Source: JADFUS01 sp964600025
GTDB lineage: Bacteria > Bacteroidota > Bacteroidia > Bacteroidales > Rikenellaceae
Direction of reading: 5' to 3'
NCBI GenBank assembly: GCA_964600025.1
Contig: CAZRHJ010000064.1
Location: forward strand, 1-7,603
DNA length: 7,603 nucleotides
Positions 6,380-7,603 of the stretch are shown piece after piece. The notes beneath the pieces are model-generated. The model had not been told where the DNA came from. It searched no databases and worked only from the letters and a program-made list of their open reading frames with translations. Position 1 is the stretch's first letter; every line of letters starts with the position of its first letter. A program made the position numbers and the translations under genes.

Positions 6380-7360
6380 CTAATTTTGAATTAATAAATT
6401 GCAACCTCTTATATCGCTACTATCTATTCTCCCTTCTATCCTGAACGAATTTTCCGAAAGTGCAACGCCTACATCTTGTGTTTGTAAGAATGAGCAAGAA
6501 TAGATATTTGCAAGGTCAATGATGTTTACTCCTCCTCTGTTGCCCATTCTCTCAATACGAAAAGGATTGTTTAGGTTTCTAATTATTATTTTAGTCCAAT
6601 TTGGAGAATAAAAAACTCCATTTCCATTAGAATAACTTTGTGATAAACATTCGCACATACCATATTCAGAATGTATGTTTTCGACACAAAATTTATTTTT
6701 TAATATACTGTGTAGCTCCCCTCTTGTTATTTCTTTTCTTCTGCCTTTCATTCCGCCAGTTTCCATTATTGTTACGTTTTGCGAAAGGTCTATTTTATAT
6801 TTTTCTGCTAAATCCAAAAGTGCGAAACTTACTCCAAAAAGTAAGGTATGAAGGTTTTTATCTCTATTTTCTAATTTTTGGACTAATTCCTCTCTGTTAT
6901 ATAGGAAGAACTCTCCATAGTGTGCATTGTCTATCATATTTTGCACCATATATAATAGTGAAGAATTTTTATTCTCAATATAATTTGGCAAAAGTGCAAA
7001 TATTTGTGTTTCCTCGACCTTTGAATAGAATTTCTCAAAACCTTTAGAAAAAGAGTCTATATATAATTGTGCTTTGGCAACTCTATGGCGAGATTGTGTC
7101 CCTGCAGTTGTGCCACTACTTAAAAATAATAATTCCTCGTTTGGCTTTTGTCCACAATATATATCGTGTGTTTTGTATAGTTCAATAGGCAAGAAAGGGA
7201 TTTTTTCAATACTATTTACTTTTTTTGGGTCTATCCCAACCAAAGAAATATAATCTTTGTAGGGTTTGCAATTCTCAGCTTGAAACTGAAATAACTCCAA
7301 GGCTATCTCGTCAAACTGTGCTTTCGATTCAATCTCAAATATTTTTTTCTCAATTTCCAT
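6380..7360 (-). CDS. LuxE-family acyl-protein synthetase / acyl-adenylating enzyme
   Basis: 326 residues, resembling the compact Bacteroidota branch of the LuxE (acyl-protein synthetase) family related to adenylate-forming ligases. Motifs in order: FLPIELYKTH (56-65), the AMP/phosphate-binding loop SSGTTAGTQSRHRV (81-94), ETGGMKGRRKEI (200-211), SEYGMCE (231-237), TQDVG (294-298) and a C-terminal GRIDSSDIRG (310-319). In luminous bacteria LuxE activates fatty acids as acyl-AMP and transfers the acyl group to a protein cysteine. No luxCDAB genes are present here, so the role is something else, and the acyl substrate is unknown. No signal peptide or membrane helix is visible; it is likely cytosolic. 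The ATG at 7358-7360 is the only early methionine. Thr is replaced by Cys236 in the usual YGxTE motif. The gene is convergent with the lipoprotein operon and has no same-strand neighbour in the window. Confidence 0.82.
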   Translation of the reverse strand: MEIEKKIFEIESKAQFDEIALELFQFQAENCKPYKDYISLVGIDPKKVNSIEKIPFLPIELYKTHDIYCGQKPNEELLFLSSGTTAGTQSRHRVAKAQLYIDSFSKGFEKFYSKVEETQIFALLPNYIENKNSSLLYMVQNMIDNAHYGEFFLYNREELVQKLENRDKNLHTLLFGVSFALLDLAEKYKIDLSQNVTIMETGGMKGRRKEITRGELHSILKNKFCVENIHSEYGMCECLSQSYSNGNGVFYSPNWTKIIIRNLNNPFRIERMGNRGGVNIIDLANIYSCSFLQTQDVGVALSENSFRIEGRIDSSDIRGCNLLIQN

Positions 7361-7603
7361 AGTGCGAAGATAACTATTTTTAAATAAATGCTATTCAAAT
7401 TATATCCCAAAATGCACAAAAACCTTTAAATATGGGTTTTGCCAATATTATAAAATTTGTTTAAAGTATGATTGTTCCAAAAAATCTCAAAAAACCTCAA
7501 AAAAATCTTTCAATGTAACTGTTGGTAAATCAGCAAGTTGATAAATGACTGTAAAAATAATTCGAAAAAAGGTCGAAAAAAATTTGGAGTTAAAGAAAAA
7601 GTC
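7361..7603. other. AT-rich intergenic region with a partial rightward promoter at its end
   Basis: No coding potential or RNA gene is seen in these 243 bases. The region has A-tract direct repeats: three TCAAAAAA-like units around 7487-7508 and two TCGAAAAAA units at 7562-7580. After these comes TTTG at 7583-7586, followed by 17 bases to the window edge. A -7 box would be expected immediately past the edge. The A-tracts directly upstream of TTTG resemble an UP element, as at strong Bacteroidota promoters. A short weak stem (AAAACC 7419-7424, GGTTTT 7435-7440) is also present and could be chance. Confidence 0.45.
7365..7399 (-). promoter_or_regulatory. Candidate promoter of the LuxE-like gene
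   Basis: On the minus strand TTTG (7396-7399) is followed after 23 nt by TATCTTCG (7365-7372), seven of eight positions of TAnnTTTG. The box ends only 4 nt before the ATG, so a transcript from it would be essentially leaderless. That makes the call uncertain. Confidence 0.35.

Noticed and set aside
72..7047. Other long open frames antisense to or overlapping the described genes
   Set aside because: They lie opposite or within strongly recognisable genes, show no family motifs, and are rich in runs expected from reverse reading of AT-rich coding DNA.
7419..7440. AAAACC/GGTTTT short hairpin as a terminator or attenuator
   Set aside because: A six-pair stem with a ten-base loop and no adjacent gene end; not distinguishable from chance.
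1..7603. CRISPR array, tRNA, rRNA or riboswitch
   Set aside because: No regularly spaced repeats, cloverleaf or known riboswitch core were seen; the three repeat copies are irregularly spaced and in mixed orientation.

Overview
The window looks like chromosomal DNA from a member of the Bacteroidota, probably an uncultured or poorly sampled lineage. It is AT-rich and has no Shine-Dalgarno sequences ahead of its genes. Several gene starts are preceded by the Bacteroidota-type -7 box TAnnTTTG with a TTG or TTTG about 17-23 nt upstream. The protein families also fit: short-signal lipoproteins, a LuxE-like acyl-protein synthetase and a YhdH-type oxidoreductase. The assignment rests on these features and not on a database search.

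Layout: (1) 41-1033, minus strand, a YhdH/YhfP (AcuI-like) NADPH-dependent quinone/enoyl oxidoreductase. (2) 1210-1770, minus strand, a six-helix MntP-type manganese efflux pump. (3) 1910-3949, plus strand, UvrB of nucleotide excision repair, divergent from mntP with two facing, interlocked promoters between them. (4) 4022-5155 and 5165-6292, plus strand, two tandem paralogous lipoproteins, about 69% identical, forming an operon. Each has a glutamine-amidotransferase-like (BPL_N-type) domain with an apparently intact Cys-His-Glu set and a helical tail. (5) 6319-6351, a perfect 15-bp hairpin with flanking A and T runs, a bidirectional terminator between convergent genes. (6) 6380-7360, minus strand, a LuxE-family acyl-adenylating enzyme. 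(7) 7361-7603, an intergenic stretch that ends in what looks like the upstream half of a strong rightward promoter.

The most unusual DNA feature is a dispersed intergenic repeat whose conserved unit is 43 bp. Two copies (13-55 minus, 1835-1877 plus) are identical and a third (1049-1091 plus) has decayed to 36/43. One copy supplies the last codons and stop of the oxidoreductase. Another extends into an imperfect inverted repeat that would sit in the uvrB 5' leader. No transposase is present in the window, so the repeat could be a miniature element, orphan insertion-sequence ends, or a genome-wide intergenic repeat.

The most interesting proteins are the twin lipoproteins. A class-I-amidotransferase fold with its catalytic residues kept, on a lipid-anchored exported protein, fused to a helical domain and duplicated in tandem, has no function I can name. 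The other genes are housekeeping or stress functions with no obvious shared pathway.
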